Of a stretch of 64,000 nt of DNA, positions 56,764 to 64,000 are shown piece by piece. The notes below the pieces were generated by a model. It searched no databases. It was not told the DNA's origin and saw only the letters and a program-made list of their open reading frames with translations. A program made the translations under genes and the position numbers. Source of the stretch: Oxalobacteraceae sp. CFBP 13730 (GTDB taxonomy: Bacteria; Pseudomonadota; Gammaproteobacteria; Burkholderiales; Burkholderiaceae_D); contig JACYUQ010000003.1 in NCBI GenBank assembly GCA_014841835.1, positions 186,001 through 250,000 of the forward strand. Reading direction: 5' to 3'. Each line of letters starts with the position of its first letter. Within the stretch, counting starts at the first letter, position 1.

Positions 56764-57675
56764 GTGAACATTGTAGGCGCAATCACCAACTTCACTTGTG
56801 TCGTCGAATCCGGAACTCTTGCCTCAGCCGCCCGCTCTCTAGGCGTCAGCGCGGCATCCGTTAGCCAAAACATCGCACGCCTTGAAGAGCATCTCGGCGT
56901 CCGTTTACTGGCGCGTACCACTCGGCAGATGGCGCTGACCGAGGCCGGTCGCGTTTATTACGACAAGGTTCGTCATATTCCGCGCGAACTCGATCTGGCA
57001 AAACAGGCTGTAGACAAAGGGCTGGACTTGCAGGAGCATCTGACTATCGCAACCTTATCGTCAGTTGGCCGCCATCTCCTCGCGCCCTTGCTACCGGCAT
57101 TCGGCCGCCGCTATCCACGCCTGGCAATCGAGCTGGTAAGCGCCAATCACCGTGCCGACCATCTACGGGAAAAAATCGACGTCAGTATACGTATTGCTGC
57201 GCAACTCGACGACCGACTTGTGGCACGGGTTATTGCGTCGCGCCCGTTTCTGATCTGTGCGTCGCCTGACTATTTGAAAGATGCCGGAACCCCGACTTCG
57301 CCTGAAGAGCTGCGATCTCACTCCTGCCTTGTACTGCGCTACGCTACCAACGGCCGTTTCCTTCCTTGGGAGTTCGTACGCGATGGAGTCCACTTTGATG
57401 CGCCAGTTAATCCATCCATGATCAGTGACGATATCGATATGCTGGCGCAGATGGCGGTCAATGGGGGAGGCATCACGCGCTTGGCAGACTTTGTCGCGCA
57501 ACCATTGGTAAACCGTGGCCTGCTTGTGACATTATTTGACCAGCTCCACCAAACCGCCGGACAAGCCATGCCCGAGCCGATGCAGATATTTGCCTGTGTA
57601 ACCGACCATACGTCGCTCACGCCCAAGGTACGAGCCCTAATTGATTACCTCAAGGATGCTCTGAACCAGTGCTAA
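56764..57675 (+). CDS. LysR-family regulator next to the DUF2798 gene
   Basis: 303-residue (from GTG 56764) LysR-type regulator. The N-terminal winged HTH has SGTLASAARSLGVSAASVSQ and LEEHLGVRLLARTTRQMALT; the effector domain follows from about 90. It belongs by look to the CrgA/AaeR-like subgroup. AGGGA precedes the GTG; an in-frame ATG at 56746 lies in a longer frame. Divergent from the DUF2798 gene, its likely target. The effector is unknown. Confidence 0.9.
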   Translation: MNIVGAITNFTCVVESGTLASAARSLGVSAASVSQNIARLEEHLGVRLLARTTRQMALTEAGRVYYDKVRHIPRELDLAKQAVDKGLDLQEHLTIATLSSVGRHLLAPLLPAFGRRYPRLAIELVSANHRADHLREKIDVSIRIAAQLDDRLVARVIASRPFLICASPDYLKDAGTPTSPEELRSHSCLVLRYATNGRFLPWEFVRDGVHFDAPVNPSMISDDIDMLAQMAVNGGGITRLADFVAQPLVNRGLLVTLFDQLHQTAGQAMPEPMQIFACVTDHTSLTPKVRALIDYLKDALNQC

Positions 57676-58188
57676 GCTAGCTCACCGCGCCTATATATTG
57701 GCCGTTTTGGAAGAAACGCGATGCTCTTGGAAAGGCGTGCGCGTGCTTGACAATCCTGGTGGAAGTTTGGCGGGGACGATTGGGAAGCACAGTTTGCATG
57801 CCCGGAGTTCAATACGCAGCTGAGCTGAGCGAAGCGCTCATATACGTAAATGAACGTAGAACGGAGCAAACGAAGGAGCGAACTCGGCGTCTACGAACTT
57901 TGCTGACATGGTGCAGGTTGCTGAAATAAAAGCGATCGCAGATAAGACGCGCTGCTTCCGGCCAGAAGCAGTTCTTGACAGAAATTCCTTGCCTGCGACA
58001 AAATCCAGTCTCGAACAATGCGAAAAACGATGGCTTAACTTTGCGTGACTGCATGGTCGCGCAGCTAGCCAATCGCCTACACGCCGCTTTGCACTTCTGT
58101 AAGGCAGGCCAGCGTTTCCTCCGACTTTGTCGGGAATTTTCGAGCTTGCGCGCTTTCGTCGCGCGGTCTCAGATCGGAACGCATCCAA
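57676..58188. other. Gene-free stretch between LysR and the FAD monooxygenase
   Basis: 513 bases with only short, non-protein-like frames. It holds CTTCCGGCCAGAAGCAG (57955-57971), which recurs with one base less at 62563-62578. No promoter or gene remnant is recognised with confidence. Confidence 0.6.
57955..57971. repeat. Imperfect palindromic motif, copy 1
   Basis: CTTCCGGCCAGAAGCAG, with similar flanking sequence (TTG-CA-ATTCC) to the copy at 62563. It probably marks a degenerate dispersed repeat. Confidence 0.5.
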
Positions 58189-59343
58189 ATGGCCTACTCT
58201 GCACGCCCCCTTGATCCAGCCTCCCCGCGTATCGCTATTGTCGGGGCCGGCTTGGCCGGTTTAACGCTTGCGCGTGTTTTGCACGTCAACGGCATACGGG
58301 CCACCATTTACGAGGGCGAAGCGTCACCCACAGCGCGGGCCCAAGGTGGCTTACTCGATATTCACCAGCACAACGGCCAGTTAGGGCTGAAAGCGGCAGG
58401 CCTTTACGAGGCATTTCTCGCCCTTGCACTCCCTGGCGAAGATGCGAAACGTATCGTTGACAAACACGGCACCCTATTATTTGACAGGCCGAGCTCGGGC
58501 TCTGGTGCAAGGCCCGAGGTGGAGCGAGGTGCCTTGCGGGACCTTTTAGTCGCTTCCTTGCCCGCCTGTGCCATAAAATGGGGAAGAAAGCTGACCCAGG
58601 CTCTTCCACTTTCCAATGGGCGGCATCAACTCGTGTTTGCAGACGGCACTACGGTTCAGACGGACCTGCTCGTTGGGGCGGATGGCGCATGGTCGAGGGT
58701 GCGGCCGCTGGTCTCATCCGCCACGCCACAATATACCGGCACGTTCTTCGTCGAGAACCGCCTGTTTGATGGCCCAGTCCGGCATCCCGAAAACACGGCC
58801 GCCATTGGCTCGGGTACGTTGATGGCAGTGGCACCAGGCAGGGCAATCCTGGCGCATCACCACGCGAACGGCATGCTGCACACCTATATTGCTTTGAATA
58901 AGCCTGGACCATGGATCCATGCCATCGATTTTAGTCGGAGAACAGAGGCTCTCCACCGGATCGCCATGGAGTTTGCTGGCTGGGATGCGCAGCTTCTCGC
59001 GCTGGTAACTGCGAGCGATACCGCGCCAGTCGTATGGCCCATCCATGCATTGCCGGTAAACCATCAATGGAAACGAATCCCTGGCGTCACGCTGGTTGGT
59101 GATGCTGCACATCTAATGTCGCCATTTGCAGGCGAAGGCGCAAACCTCGCACTTCTCGACGGTGCTGAACTCGCGCATGCGCTTTGCAATCATCCCGATG
59201 ACATTGAGGCCACATTGGCAACTTACGAACTAGCGCTCTTCTCACGCAGCGCCGCTGTCGCCATGGAGAGTGCGCAGAATCACCTACGCTTTTTTGGTAA
59301 CGAAGCGCCTGACAGTGTGGTGGCGATGTTTACGAGGCATTGA
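58189..59343 (+). CDS. FAD-dependent monooxygenase, TetX-like
   Basis: 384-residue class A flavoprotein monooxygenase. It has the FAD motif [17 protein letters not shown], the [20 protein letters not shown] segment typical of the TetX group, [17 protein letters not shown], and the second FAD motif [20 protein letters not shown]. TetX enzymes hydroxylate tetracyclines, but many relatives act on other aromatics, so no resistance claim is made. No strong ribosome binding site is seen. It stands alone in the accessory stretch. Confidence 0.9.
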   Translation: MAYSARPLDPASPRIAIVGAGLAGLTLARVLHVNGIRATIYEGEASPTARAQGGLLDIHQHNGQLGLKAAGLYEAFLALALPGEDAKRIVDKHGTLLFDRPSSGSGARPEVERGALRDLLVASLPACAIKWGRKLTQALPLSNGRHQLVFADGTTVQTDLLVGADGAWSRVRPLVSSATPQYTGTFFVENRLFDGPVRHPENTAAIGSGTLMAVAPGRAILAHHHANGMLHTYIALNKPGPWIHAIDFSRRTEALHRIAMEFAGWDAQLLALVTASDTAPVVWPIHALPVNHQWKRIPGVTLVGDAAHLMSPFAGEGANLALLDGAELAHALCNHPDDIEATLATYELALFSRSAAVAMESAQNHLRFFGNEAPDSVVAMFTRH

Positions 59344-59649
59344 CGGATATCCTCAGCACTTGCCAGTGTCCGTGCCGGTGTCTGTCCGTGCCGGTGTCAG
59401 GTCTGACATTCAGACACAAGCTCTGCAATGACCCATCTGACGTGAACGACCGGGTTCGGCCTTGAACTTAACCAGTCACTGGTGACAATCAGAGGGATTT
59501 TCCGCCCAGGAAGCTGCTATCGTGCTCCGAAAGGCCGGATTCGGCCAAGAGCTCTGGTTCATGAATGCGGATAAGTGCGGTTGTCCGGTACGATTACTGC
59601 TGCCGGATTTGGTCAACGTGGGCTTTGATGCACAGGACGTTAGGACTGC
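59344..59649. other. Gene-free stretch with one dispersed repeat
   Basis: 306 bases with no supported gene. It contains a short duplication of GTCCGTGCCGGTGTC-like sequence (about 59368-59398) leading into a dispersed repeat copy. Confidence 0.6.
59389..59418 (+). repeat. Dispersed repeat, locus C (single copy)
   Basis: Contains GTCAGGTCTGACATT followed by CAGACACA, the same core as the copies at loci A and B, with a diverged GC end. No inverted partner is visible nearby. Confidence 0.82.
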
Positions 59650-60015
59650 GTGAAAATCGATTTCAAACATATCGCTCTATTGTCGGCATCAATCTGCATT
59701 GCACTTGCGCTCATCTGGCTGCTCATGCCGAATCTGTTACTGTCTCTATGGGCCGTGGAGTTTTCTGAGCCAGTTGGGCTCGTCAGCAAACGCGCTTCGC
59801 CACTGTTTGCTGGCATGGGCCTGATGTTATTCAAATTGAGGCACGTCGGACCATGCCCCGCTCGCACAGCCGTAGCGTCCGGCCTCATGCTCACCTGTCT
59901 CATGCTTGCCCTATTGGGCATCTTTGAACTCTTTATTGGCCATGCTGGTCCGGGCATTCTGCTGGCAGTGATCGTTGAGATTGCCCTTGCTCTTGGGTTC
60001 TGCCTGGCAAACTGA
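59650..60015 (+). CDS. Small four-helix membrane protein
   Basis: 121-residue hydrophobic protein with four predicted helices (ALLSASICIALALIWLLMP, RASPLFAGMGLMLF, AVASGLMLTCLMLALLGIFE, GILLAVIVEIALALGFCLA). The start is GTG at 59650 with AGGAC upstream. No family recognised. It is convergent with the NmrA-like gene. Confidence 0.65.
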   Translation: MKIDFKHIALLSASICIALALIWLLMPNLLLSLWAVEFSEPVGLVSKRASPLFAGMGLMLFKLRHVGPCPARTAVASGLMLTCLMLALLGIFELFIGHAGPGILLAVIVEIALALGFCLAN

Positions 60016-60110
60016 ACTCCAAGTTTCGCGATGGAGCGACAGCTGCCGGTCGGATAGGACCAGGCAAACCGGCAGGCTGTGTCCAACTTTATTAAATTGC
60101 CCAAGGTGCG

Positions 60111-61118
60111 CTACGCACCCTTGGCGTCTTTGCTACGGCCAGACATCAAGTTTGCATTGATCCACGATGCCACGTCGGTAACCGGAATAGCGCGTTGAGT
60201 ATTGAAACTGTCACTTTTATCCCAAGCTACACCCCTCCCCTGCGCAAAGGCGGCGCGATACTTGCGCATCATGTTATGTGGGTCGCGGGCCAACTCGGCC
60301 AGCAAATATTCCTCGCTCCACGCTGAACGGCTGAAGGGTTGGCCTAGCGCCGCTTGCAGCTTGTCGGCCACCTCCCCATACGTCACGGTGTCGCCGGCCA
60401 AATAAACGATGTCGTCGCGGATACGGGGTTGCGTGAAAACGACCTCGGCAGTCAGAACGCCAATGTCATCTGGCGTAGTCAGCGTGACAGCAGTGTCGAG
60501 GCTGCCAAGAGCGTGCACCGCATGTCCTTCAAGATCGACGACGCCGAATTCTGGCTCAAACAGATAGCTCATGAACATACCGGTCGAGATGATGACCCAC
60601 TCAGTCTGGTGCTGACCCCGCAGCAATTCGCGCACGTCCAACTGTGCATCGAAGATGTCCTGCGGACTGCCGCGACCGATGACGTCAAAATCGACGCCGA
60701 ACTGCCATGGGAAGTACCTGGGAATTTGCGCTTGCAGGGCAGCACGCGCCAGTTTCATTGGCGTGTCGATTCCTGCTGCATAGCCAGCACACCCTATGAC
60801 TGTGTCATATTGGCCGAACACCGCAGCCAGCTCGTCGATCGAGCTTTTCACGAGATCGCCGATGATGATGTCGATCCCAAGGTCTCGGATTTCGGCCACA
60901 TCACGCTGCTTGTCTGGCACATTGGACGCGGCGGCGCTTGCGCGCAGCAACACACTGATGTTCACACCGTCGACGTCCTTCGCGCGTTGCGCAAGACTGC
61001 GCAGTACCGGCATCCCGAGTTCCCCGGCACCGAGTACAAGAATTTTTTTAGACATCGCATCAGGATCTGCCAGGTTCTTCGTTAGCGGTACCGATAATTG
61101 GCGGACTTGGTTGGACAT
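60111..61118 (-). CDS. NmrA/isoflavone-reductase-like NAD(P)-binding protein
   Basis: 335-residue atypical short-chain dehydrogenase. The Rossmann motif is ILVLGAGELGMPVLRSLA, and a DIIIGDL segment and YDTVIGCAGYAAG follow as in NmrA-like proteins; PRYFPWQFGVDFD is typical of isoflavone-reductase relatives. The catalytic Tyr-x3-Lys is not evident, so it may be a redox sensor or a reductase. GAGGAGA lies before the ATG at 61118, supporting this start over the later MSKKILV at 61055. Divergent from a LysR gene. Confidence 0.87.
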   Translation of the reverse strand: MSNQVRQLSVPLTKNLADPDAMSKKILVLGAGELGMPVLRSLAQRAKDVDGVNISVLLRASAAASNVPDKQRDVAEIRDLGIDIIIGDLVKSSIDELAAVFGQYDTVIGCAGYAAGIDTPMKLARAALQAQIPRYFPWQFGVDFDVIGRGSPQDIFDAQLDVRELLRGQHQTEWVIISTGMFMSYLFEPEFGVVDLEGHAVHALGSLDTAVTLTTPDDIGVLTAEVVFTQPRIRDDIVYLAGDTVTYGEVADKLQAALGQPFSRSAWSEEYLLAELARDPHNMMRKYRAAFAQGRGVAWDKSDSFNTQRAIPVTDVASWINANLMSGRSKDAKGA

Positions 61119-61223
61119 GTTGATTTCTCCTCTAGCGTTAATACCTGCACTATAGGGGGCGCAACGATGCGGAAAAAGTAGTCCTGGAGGTTTTCATCGT
61201 GCAGAAAATGCGAACAATGGTGG

Positions 61224-61251
61224 GTTATAGTGCCATTTTCGTTATAGCTAT
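61224..61251. promoter_or_regulatory. Possible LysR operator between the divergent genes
   Basis: GTTATAG occurs twice (61224-61230 and 61241-61247), the second within ATAGCTAT (61244-61251). The site lies just before the LysR start at 61263. The repeats are visible; LysR binding is inferred. Confidence 0.4.
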
Positions 61252-61262
61252 CAGGCCAACAT

Positions 61263-62159
61263 ATGGATCGCGTACAAGCAATGCAGGTGTTTGTCCGAGT
61301 CGTCGAAGGCAAGAGCTTTGTACGCGCAGCGCAGACGCTCGGCTTACCGCCATCATCTGTCACCGGCATCATCAAAAGGCTTGAAAAACATTTGCAAATT
61401 CGGCTGCTCAACCGTTCAACGAGAAACCTCAGCTTGACACCGGAAGGCGAGCAATACTTCTACCGTTGCCGCGAGATACTCGACCTGATTGACGACACGG
61501 AAGCGAGCCTGAACGGCTCTGCCGAGCGCCCGCAAGGGAGGTTACGGGTGGATATGCCGGGAGGCATTGCGCATGCCTTGATCCTGCCGCATTTGGCGCA
61601 ATTTGAGCAACGCTACCCGGATATCTACCTCATGATCGGTATAAATGATCGTCAGGTGGACCTGATCCAGGATGGCGTCGATTGTGTGATCCGTACCGGC
61701 AACCTCAATGACTCGACGCTGGTCTCGCGTCGGTTGGGGGCGTTGCGCTGGGTCACTTGCGCGGCGCCGTCCTACGTGGAAGAAAAGGGGACTCCCAAAA
61801 CGCTGCTGGATCTGCAAGCACACCAGGCTGTCCACTACTTTTCCAGCACGACGCGGCGGGGAAGTGAGCTGCATTTTGTCGAAGACGGGCATTGCGTCGC
61901 CGTTCCGGTGTCCGGCAAGGTAGCAGTCAACGAGACCGGGCTTTACATCAAGCTTGGCATCGACGGACGTGGCCTGATTCAATTGGCGGAGATACTAGTG
62001 GCGGACCAATTGCGGAGTGGAGAGTTAGTCGAAGTGCTGGCCGACTGGCGGCCAGCACCCGTTCCTGTTTCACTACTTTACCCCCACCGCCGCTTTCTCT
62101 CTCCGGCGATGCGCGCGTTTGCCGATTGGACCGCCGAACTGTTTGCCACCGTCGGCTAA
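61263..62159 (+). CDS. LysR-family regulator divergent from the NmrA-like gene
   Basis: 298-residue LysR-type regulator. The winged HTH (QAMQVFVRVVEGKSFVRAAQ, LEKHLQIRLLNRSTRNLSLT) is followed by an effector domain (GRLRVDMPGGIAHALILPHL, IDGRGLIQLAEILVADQL). It is by look of the CrgA/AaeR subgroup. The likely target is the divergent NAD(P)-binding protein gene, with 144 bases between them. Confidence 0.92.
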   Translation: MDRVQAMQVFVRVVEGKSFVRAAQTLGLPPSSVTGIIKRLEKHLQIRLLNRSTRNLSLTPEGEQYFYRCREILDLIDDTEASLNGSAERPQGRLRVDMPGGIAHALILPHLAQFEQRYPDIYLMIGINDRQVDLIQDGVDCVIRTGNLNDSTLVSRRLGALRWVTCAAPSYVEEKGTPKTLLDLQAHQAVHYFSSTTRRGSELHFVEDGHCVAVPVSGKVAVNETGLYIKLGIDGRGLIQLAEILVADQLRSGELVEVLADWRPAPVPVSLLYPHRRFLSPAMRAFADWTAELFATVG

Positions 62160-62620
62160 CGGTCGATAGCTGCCTGTCGAAACAGTCAGTGACTTTTCGA
62201 GCCGGGCAACCTGCGAAGCTAACCCGAACTGTTGAGTTGGGCGAAAAGCAGTCATACAATCCACGTTATGCCTGAGATCATTCATCAGGTGGGTCCCTGT
62301 GTGAACAGGGGTCAGTGGTTCGCGTAGTCATCTGCGTGAAGCAGGAACAACTGTTCGTGTGTGAAGAGTACAAGGCGCCATGAAGACACGAGCGGGGCAT
62401 CCTTCAGGTGCCCTGTGGAGACTTAGGTATTGTCCTTTGGAGCAGAGATCTACTGCTTTTGGGTCTGAATTAGCGGCGTGCGCTGTGGGTCGGTTCCCGT
62501 CCTTCGTGACATTCTGCGATTATTCAACCATGACTACCTGCTATGCTAATTTCGACATCCAGCTTCGGCCAGAAGCAGACATTGTCAATTCCGCTAACCG
62601 CTAAATTCGATGAGTCAGCT
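62160..62620. other. Gene-free stretch
   Basis: 461 bases without a supported gene. A 74-codon frame at 62380-62604 shows no protein-like features. The imperfect palindromic motif shared with 57955 lies at 62563-62578. Confidence 0.55.
62563..62578. repeat. Imperfect palindromic motif, copy 2
   Basis: CTTCGGCCAGAAGCAG, one base shorter than the copy at 57955, followed by similar TTG-CA-ATTCC sequence. Confidence 0.5.
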
Positions 62621-62791
62621 ATGAAAAACACCAATATCAACGCACGCGCTGCGTTCCTTGCATGTTTATGCTTCCTGTGCTGTGCCGGTCTCATGCTCTC
62701 CAACAAGCAACATGTGGCGGCGCTAGCAGTGCTCGGCGCCGCTTCAATTTGGGGTGTAGTTGCTTATAAAAATCGAGCGTCCAAACGCTGA
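62621..62791 (+). CDS. Small hydrophobic protein
   Basis: 56-residue putative membrane protein with two hydrophobic segments (ARAAFLACLCFLCCAGLMLS and VAALAVLGAASIWGVVAY) and a basic end KNRASKR. The ATG at 62621 has no clear ribosome binding site. No family recognised. Confidence 0.45.
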   Translation: MKNTNINARAAFLACLCFLCCAGLMLSNKQHVAALAVLGAASIWGVVAYKNRASKR

Positions 62792-63189
62792 AGATCGGTG
62801 AGGCATTTTTCGTGAGTGACCGCTGAGGATCGTGAACGGTCGTTTAAAGGCCTTGACGATTGCTGTCGAGTTGCCATCGTTCGTAAAACAATTGTCCATG
62901 GTAGTACTGCAGGATGGTATCTGCTGGGACTCGACACACTATACCGTTCACAGGAAGGTTAGCCTTCTGCCCTCGGCGCGTCGCTATTCATGCGAGCTAC
63001 GAGGCTATCCAGGCATGCGACTGGAGGCTTCATCTCATTACTGGGGAGCTCCGAAGCAAAACGCACGACGGCGTCGTAATGCTGATTGTTGTAGCGGACG
63101 GCGAATTGCACGCGTTCACCAGCCATCATGTTGAGACCAGAATTGCATCGCGTCGCCACCGATACTCACCCTCACCAGACCGGAGTTTT
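62792..63189. other. Mostly non-coding stretch before the serine hydrolase gene
   Basis: About 400 bases. The only candidate is a short minus-strand frame described separately; the plus-strand 100-codon frame over it has no protein-like character. Confidence 0.5.
62959..63129 (-). CDS. Possible short hypothetical protein
   Basis: 56-residue frame starting MMAGERVQFAVRYNNQHYD, with two beta-strand-like segments and a polar end. Weak start context. It is kept only because the strand pattern looks protein-like and it would be divergent from the serine hydrolase. It may be a chance frame. Confidence 0.28.
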   Translation of the reverse strand: MMAGERVQFAVRYNNQHYDAVVRFASELPSNEMKPPVACLDSLVARMNSDAPRAEG

Positions 63190-64000
63190 ATGCGTCTCAT
63201 TCACCTCGCCCTCTTTGCATTGATACTGGCCAGTCCCGTCCACGCCGATAGCCTTGACGACGCTGTAATGGCCGAAATGAAACGGCAGCACGTGCCCGGC
63301 TTGAGTGTGTTGGTGCTCAAGGATGGCAAAGTCATCAAGGAAAAAGGCTATGGCACGGCCAACCTCGAGCATGGCGTTCCGGTCACACCGCAGACGGTGT
63401 TCCAGTCTGGCTCGATCGGCAAGACGTTCACTGCGGCGCTGATCCTGTTGCTCGAACAGGATGGCAAGCTGAGGCTCGACGATCCGATCTCGCGCCACCT
63501 GCCCGACACGCCGGCGTCTTGGTCATCGATAACGATTCGTCACCTGCTCAGTCACACTTCCGGGCTGGGCGACCCCTACGATGTCATTGACTTCCGCAAG
63601 GACTATACCGACGAAGAACTGATCGCGCTCGAAGCGACAGTCCCGGTGCGCTCCGCGCCGGGCGAGAAATGGGCTTACAGCAATATGGGCTTTCATCTGC
63701 TGGGCTTCATCGCCAACCGGGCCGGCGGTAAATTCTACGGCGACCAGCTGCGCGAACGTATTTTTGCGCCTCTCGGCATGGGCACGCGCGTGATCAGCGA
63801 AGCCGACATCGTTCCGCACCGCGCTGCCGGCTACGAATGGAAAAAAGACGCTTACAAGAACCAGTCCTGGGTGGCGCCAAGGCTGAATACGACGGCGGAC
63901 GGCAGTCTCTACCTGACCGCGCGCGACCTGGCGGCCTGGGACCAGGCCCTGTACGGCGACAAGATCCTGGATGCGCGCTTGCGCACTGCCAGCTTCACGC
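63190..64000 (+). CDS. Serine hydrolase of the class C beta-lactamase fold (3' end beyond window)
   Basis: First 270 residues are present; the gene runs off the window. A signal peptide (MRLIHLALFALILASPVHA) indicates export. The SxxK motif is SGSIGKTF (about residue 78), the YxN motif is YSNMGF (about 163), and HLLSHTSGLGDP lies between, as in AmpC/EstB/PBP4*-type hydrolases. The third motif would lie further on. It may be an esterase, peptidase or beta-lactamase; sequence alone does not decide. CGGAG lies close before the ATG at 63190. Confidence 0.88.
   Translation, partial: MRLIHLALFALILASPVHADSLDDAVMAEMKRQHVPGLSVLVLKDGKVIKEKGYGTANLEHGVPVTPQTVFQSGSIGKTFTAALILLLEQDGKLRLDDPISRHLPDTPASWSSITIRHLLSHTSGLGDPYDVIDFRKDYTDEELIALEATVPVRSAPGEKWAYSNMGFHLLGFIANRAGGKFYGDQLRERIFAPLGMGTRVISEADIVPHRAAGYEWKKDAYKNQSWVAPRLNTTADGSLYLTARDLAAWDQALYGDKILDARLRTASFT

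Noticed and set aside
57747-57929. Short frames in the gap after the first LysR gene
   Set aside because: No ribosome binding site, no family resemblance, and overlapping frames on both strands of equal quality.
62380-62604. 74-codon frame with a possible gene start
   Set aside because: It runs through the shared palindromic motif and lacks protein-like character.

Overview
The window reads as chromosome of a GC-rich betaproteobacterium of the order Burkholderiales, most likely an Oxalobacteraceae genus of the Massilia/Duganella/Janthinobacterium type. The evidence is the gene order rlmN-pilF-rodZ-ispG-hisS-yfgM-bamB-der-hfq-hflX-hflK-hflC-hisZ-purA, the surE-pcm-nlpD-rpoS block, a separate HisZ, and the codon usage. 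This placement is an inference from gene order and protein appearance; no database search was possible.

Layout. 0.1-5.2 kb: a DUF2325 gene behind a Fur-like box, then a bacteriophytochrome light sensor translationally coupled to a small receiver protein and facing a REC-HK-REC hybrid kinase. 5.3-9.6 kb: an HNH protein, purT, an alpha/beta hydrolase and an aromatic aminotransferase, with three identical tRNA-Asn genes between them, each with its own promoter and terminator. 9.7-15 kb: uvrB, a PAS hybrid kinase, a MarC-type membrane protein and a TfoX-N protein. 15-32 kb: the long minus-strand housekeeping block (purine salvage and synthesis, HflK/HflC, HflX, Hfq, Der, BamB, YfgM, HisS, IspG, RodZ, PilF, RlmN, Ndk). 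32-43 kb: a Bax1-inhibitor family protein, a cluster of dispersed repeats, rlmD, rpoS-nlpD-pcm-surE, a quinone oxidoreductase, a DinG-type helicase and a PP2C-like protein. 43-51 kb: a lipoprotein, zapE and the 2-oxoglutarate dehydrogenase operon odhA-odhB-(SHOCT/PspC)-lpdA. 51.3-55.9 kb: a five-gene plus-strand cluster behind a near-perfect Fur box (PepSY membrane protein, DUF2271, DUF4198, ApbE, flavodoxin/FNR reductase). 55.9-64 kb: a looser, visibly less GC-rich accessory stretch with two LysR regulators, a TetX-like FAD monooxygenase, an NmrA-like reductase, small membrane proteins, gene-free stretches with repeats, and the 5' part of a class-C beta-lactamase-fold serine hydrolase cut by the window end.

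The strongest candidate for an under-described system is the 51.3-55.9 kb cluster. The exported DUF2271 protein carries a DGVSGAT segment, which matches the known ApbE flavinylation consensus. The same transcript encodes ApbE, a membrane-anchored NADPH flavoprotein and a two-helix PepSY protein with histidines at both membrane faces. Together they suggest an iron-repressed route carrying electrons from cytosolic NADPH through the membrane to a covalently bound periplasmic FMN, perhaps for ferric-siderophore or other metal reduction. The Fur box covers the predicted -10 element and almost touches the first ATG.
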